DNA of 64,000 nucleotides. Source: Oceanicaulis sp. MMSF_3324 (GTDB lineage: Bacteria > Pseudomonadota > Alphaproteobacteria > Caulobacterales > Maricaulaceae). Position 1 is the first letter of the stretch, and every line of letters starts with the position of its first letter. The notes under the pieces are model-generated. The model was not told where the DNA came from and did not search any database. It was given only the letters and a program-made list of their open reading frames with translations. The stretch spans positions 1-64,000 of the forward strand of contig NZ_JASHIU010000015.1 of NCBI RefSeq assembly GCF_030733545.1. Reading direction: 5' to 3'. The translations under genes and the position numbers were made by a program. Below, one piece after another: positions 60,914 to 64,000 of this stretch.

Positions 60914-62026
60914 CTAGACGGAGGCGCGCACCGCGGCGATCACCTGCTCGAGGCGATCACCTTCAAGATAGGCATCCATGGGCAGGGAGACGACGCGCTT
61001 GGCCGCCGCTTCCGTGACAGGCAATCCGCCGGCGGGTTGCTTGAAGGCGGAATAACAGTCCTGCATGTGAAGCGGAACCGGGTAGTAAACGGCGGTGGGC
61101 ACCTGCTTTTCAGCCAGTTGCGCACGGAAGCCGTCCCGGTCGTCCACTTCGATCGTGTACTGCGCCCAGGTGGAAACGCCGCCCTCGATCACCTTGGGCG
61201 CTTTCACCACGTCGCCAAAGCCCTTGGCGTACGCATCTGCAGCCACATTGCGCGCCTTTATTTCGTCTGCGAAGATTTCCAGCTTCAGCAGCAGCACTGC
61301 GGCCTGGATCGTATCCAGACGCGAATTCAGTCCGATGCGGGCATAGTAATAGCGCTCATCCGCCTCGCCATGATTGCGCAGCGACTTCATCAAGTGCTGC
61401 AGATCGTCATCCTGGGTCAGCACAGCCCCGCCATCGCCGTAACAGCCCAGCGGTTTGGCGGGATAAAAGCTGATGGTCGCCACATCCGCCCATTCGACCG
61501 GATGCTTGCCGTTGAGCGTGCAGCCAAATCCCTGAGCGCTATCGGCGATGAGCTTCATGCCGTGCGCCTTGCAGATCTCGGAAAGCGCGGGATAGTCAGC
61601 CGGCTGACCGAAGAGGTCCACCGCGATCACGGTATGCGGATTCAAGCCTTCGGACTTGGCCCACTCGACGGCCTTCTCCAGCTGCTTGGGGTCCATGCAG
61701 TAGGTGTCAGGGTCAATATCGACAAACACCGGGTGCGCGCCCAGATGCGCCGGCATTTCCGCGGTCGACGCAAAGGTGAAGCTGGGTACGAAAATCGCGT
61801 CCTTTTCGCCGACTTGCCAAGCCATAAGCGGCAGGGCGAGCGCATCCGTGCCGTTCGCGCAGGTCAGTCCTTGCCTGGATGCTCCGAATTGCGCCAACCG
61901 CTCTTCCAGTTCGGTGACTTCCGGGCCGAAGATATAGCGACCCTCCTCGATCACCTTGGCGATGGCCTGGTCCAGCTTGGGCTGAAGGCGGGCCCGCTGG
62001 GCGGCGAGGTCGATGAAAGGCAGCAT
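60914..62026 (-). CDS. DegT/DnrJ/EryC1/StrS family sugar aminotransferase
   Basis: A 370-residue PLP-dependent aminotransferase of nucleotide sugars. It begins [67 protein letters not shown]. It carries [56 protein letters not shown] and [21 protein letters not shown] with the PLP Lys. Closest in layout to WbpE-like enzymes acting on 3-keto-UDP-sugars. It would place an amino group on a surface sugar. Divergent from glmM, with its own upstream region. Confidence 0.92.
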   Translation of the reverse strand: MLPFIDLAAQRARLQPKLDQAIAKVIEEGRYIFGPEVTELEERLAQFGASRQGLTCANGTDALALPLMAWQVGEKDAIFVPSFTFASTAEMPAHLGAHPVFVDIDPDTYCMDPKQLEKAVEWAKSEGLNPHTVIAVDLFGQPADYPALSEICKAHGMKLIADSAQGFGCTLNGKHPVEWADVATISFYPAKPLGCYGDGGAVLTQDDDLQHLMKSLRNHGEADERYYYARIGLNSRLDTIQAAVLLLKLEIFADEIKARNVAADAYAKGFGDVVKAPKVIEGGVSTWAQYTIEVDDRDGFRAQLAEKQVPTAVYYPVPLHMQDCYSAFKQPAGGLPVTEAAAKRVVSLPMDAYLEGDRLEQVIAAVRASV

Positions 62027-62208
62027 GGTGCGAATTCCTAACGCAGTGCGACAATGATGGTTCTGCTCATATGGGCTTCGCAGTTTGGAGAAAAGTCACG
62101 AAGCCTGTCGTTTTATTTCACACGACGCCTGATCGGCCCCGTCATTGCATCACAGGGACGATCAGCCTACCACCAGAGCCCCCTAAGCCAGCACGGGAAC
62201 CTTTGTCC

Positions 62209-63552
62209 ATGAAACAGTATTTCGGCACTGACGGCGTACGCGGCCGTGCGAACCAGCACCCGATGACCCCTGAAGTCGCGCTGAAACTGGGTCGCGCCAT
62301 TGGATCCTTTGTGCGACAGGGCGAGCGGCGTCACATGGTGGTGATCGGAAAGGACACACGCCTGTCCGGCTACATGATCGAACACGCCATGGTGGGCGGC
62401 CTGACTGCGGCGGGCATGGATGTGCGGCTGATCGGCCCCTGCCCCACCCCCGCCATCGGCATGCTGACGCGCTCCATGCGCGCGGATCTGGGCATCATGA
62501 TCACCGCGTCACACAATCCCTATACTGACAATGGCATCAAGCTGTTCGGCCCTGACGGGTTCAAACTGGCTGACGACAGTGAATTGGAGATCGAACGCCT
62601 GATTGAAGCCGACCCGGACGCGTCGTCCGTGGATGGAGAGAAGATCGGCAAGCTCGATCACTACAAGGACGCCTATGGCCGCTACATTGAAGGCGCCAAG
62701 GCCAGCTTCCCGCGCGAGCTGTCCCTGTCCGGCATCAAGGTGGTGGTCGATTGCGCCAATGGCGGCGGGTACAAGACCGCGCCGATCGCCCTGTGGGAGC
62801 TGGGCGCGGAGGTTCACCCCATTGGCGTGACCCCGAACGGAACGAACATCAATCGCGCCTGCGGATCCACGGCCCCTGACGCCATGATCAACGCTGTTCG
62901 CGAGACCGGGGCTGATATCGGCATCGCGCTGGATGGCGATGCGGACCGCGCCATTCTGTGTGACGAGAAAGGCGAGCTGATCGATGGCGATCAGATCATC
63001 GCGCGCATCGGAAAGGACCAGCTCGACACCGGCCAGCTGCGTGGTGATGGCGTGGTCACGACCGTGATGAGCAATTTCGGGCTCGAACGGTACCTGCAGT
63101 CAGAGAATCTGAAGCTGATCCGCACCAAGGTGGGCGACCGCCACGTTGTCGAGGCCATGCGCTCTGGCGGTTATAATGTGGGCGGCGAGCAATCGGGCCA
63201 TGTCGTTCTGCTGGATCACGCCACGACGGGAGACGGTCTCATCGCCGCCCTTCAGGTACTGGCGAGCTGCGTGCGCGCCCAGAAACCGGCAAGCGAGATC
63301 TGCCATCTGTTCGAGCCCGCTCCGCAGGTGCTGATCAATGTGCGCTATGAGGGCGCCTCGCCGCTGGAGCTGGAAAGCGTGCAAAAGGCGCAGGAAGACG
63401 CGGAAAAACGCCTTGGAAACCAGGGACGCCTCGTGCTTCGCAAATCAGGCACCGAACCGCTCATTCGCGTCATGACCCAGGGTGATGATGATCAGCTGGT
63501 GACGTCTGTGGCTGAGGACCTGGCCGAGACCATTCGCACGGCGGCGGGCTAG
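62209..63552 (+). CDS. glmM: Phosphoglucosamine mutase
   Basis: Interconverts glucosamine 6- and 1-phosphate for UDP-GlcNAc, needed by peptidoglycan and lipopolysaccharide. The 447-residue product starts [32 protein letters not shown], has the phosphoserine loop [23 protein letters not shown], the metal loop [30 protein letters not shown], the sugar loop [25 protein letters not shown] and the phosphate loop [18 protein letters not shown]. Start at 62209, not at the in-frame upstream Met (62071). Its TAG shares CTAG with the convergent galU. Confidence 0.98.
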   Translation: MKQYFGTDGVRGRANQHPMTPEVALKLGRAIGSFVRQGERRHMVVIGKDTRLSGYMIEHAMVGGLTAAGMDVRLIGPCPTPAIGMLTRSMRADLGIMITASHNPYTDNGIKLFGPDGFKLADDSELEIERLIEADPDASSVDGEKIGKLDHYKDAYGRYIEGAKASFPRELSLSGIKVVVDCANGGGYKTAPIALWELGAEVHPIGVTPNGTNINRACGSTAPDAMINAVRETGADIGIALDGDADRAILCDEKGELIDGDQIIARIGKDQLDTGQLRGDGVVTTVMSNFGLERYLQSENLKLIRTKVGDRHVVEAMRSGGYNVGGEQSGHVVLLDHATTGDGLIAALQVLASCVRAQKPASEICHLFEPAPQVLINVRYEGASPLELESVQKAQEDAEKRLGNQGRLVLRKSGTEPLIRVMTQGDDDQLVTSVAEDLAETIRTAAG

Positions 63553-64000
63553 ACCCGCCGATCACCTTTGAGAAGTCCGGAGAGCACCGCTTCGCTGGTG
63601 GACGCGTCCGCCTTCAGCGCCATGGCGGCGAACGCCTCCAGATAGCCCTGCGGCGACCCGGTGTCATAGGTGACGCCCTCGAACTTGTAGGCATGGAAGG
63701 GACGGGTCTTGAGCAAGGTTTCCATGGAGTCGGTCAGCTGGATCTCACCGCCGGCGCCCGGCGGCTGATCACCCAGCAGCGCCATGATCTCAGACTCCAG
63801 AATGTACCGCCCTGAAATCATCAGATTGGAAGGCGCCTGATCCACGGGCGGCTTTTCCACCATGCCCAGCATCTCGAGCAGCACGCCCTTGTCGGCGCCC
63901 GGCTTGATGACACCGTACTTGGACACATCCTCTTGCGGTACGGCTTCAACCGAAACCATGTTGCCGCCGGTTTCACCATAAGAGTCCACCATGCCTTTCA
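63549..64000 (-). CDS. galU: UTP--glucose-1-phosphate uridylyltransferase GalU (N-terminus beyond window)
   Basis: The C-terminal 149 residues of Gal[130 protein letters not shown]. The VEKP, GRYIL and GEIQLTD motifs and the DTGSPxGYLxAF end are specific to GalU rather than RfbA. It makes UDP-glucose for surface glycans. The frame stays open to the window edge; the remaining N-terminal half lies to the right. Confidence 0.96.
   Translation of the reverse strand, partial: KGMVDSYGETGGNMVSVEAVPQEDVSKYGVIKPGADKGVLLEMLGMVEKPPVDQAPSNLMISGRYILESEIMALLGDQPPGAGGEIQLTDSMETLLKTRPFHAYKFEGVTYDTGSPQGYLEAFAAMALKADASTSEAVLSGLLKGDRRV

Overview
The window is 64 kb of GC-rich (roughly 62 percent), densely coded chromosomal DNA. 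The gene content points to a marine, stalked-type alphaproteobacterium of the Maricaulales/Hyphomonadaceae group (Oceanicaulis- or Maricaulis-like). This is inferred from the zapA-6S RNA-fau block, the CysNC fusion, the ArsR-methyltransferase fusion, a Type II secretion (T2SS) island and the polysaccharide genes. No tRNA, rRNA, prophage, insertion sequence or CRISPR array was seen. Both edges cut genes: ruvA on the left and galU on the right.

Layout. 1-10 kb: ruvC-ruvA, a Tat-exported repeat lipoprotein, a JmjC-type ribosomal-oxygenase-like protein, YjhX, transketolase, an ArsR-methyltransferase fusion with pgi, a photolyase-like flavoprotein with apparently swapped domain order, and an aldo/keto reductase. 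10-18.7 kb: an autotransporter GDSL esterase, yebC-cmk, kdsB with a histidine-phosphatase-fold protein and an O-antigen ligase, a polyprenyl-phosphate sugar-1-phosphate transferase, and a methyltransferase. 18.7-30 kb: housekeeping metabolism (transaldolase, serA, a formaldehyde detoxification operon, ymdB, fpr, fau, 6S RNA, zapA) plus an unrecognised 436-residue protein and a lipoprotein that looks like a delta-class carbonic anhydrase. 30-39 kb: a glycan cluster with a 1259-residue sulfotransferase/coiled-coil/double-glycosyltransferase fusion, a WcbI-like protein, a GT32 protein, an ABC-2 polysaccharide exporter pair, a second sulfotransferase and a GT2 enzyme. 39-53 kb: a T2SS island split into three transcription units (J-K-L-M-C-D-O-I forward; G-H reverse; E-methyltransferase-F reverse) with two related methyltransferases interspersed, followed by a large secreted protein of unknown function. 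53.5-64 kb: the dTDP-rhamnose operon rfbCBDA, cysQ, cysNC and cysD (sulfate activation to PAPS and recycling of PAP), a sugar aminotransferase, glmM and galU.

How the genes fit together. The most coherent system is a proposed pathway for a sulfated, probably rhamnose-containing surface polysaccharide. RfbCBDA, GalU, GlmM and the aminotransferase would supply sugars. Two sulfotransferases, fed by CysD/CysNC and relieved of PAP by CysQ, would add sulfate. The GT2, GT4-like, GT32 and WcbI-like proteins would build and decorate the chain, and the Wzm/Wzt-like ABC pair would export it. The embedded T2SS and the abundant-looking secreted protein next to it suggest that this stretch is largely devoted to building the cell surface. 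Three convergent gene pairs in the window end on a shared palindromic CTAG, so their stop codons overlap on the two strands.
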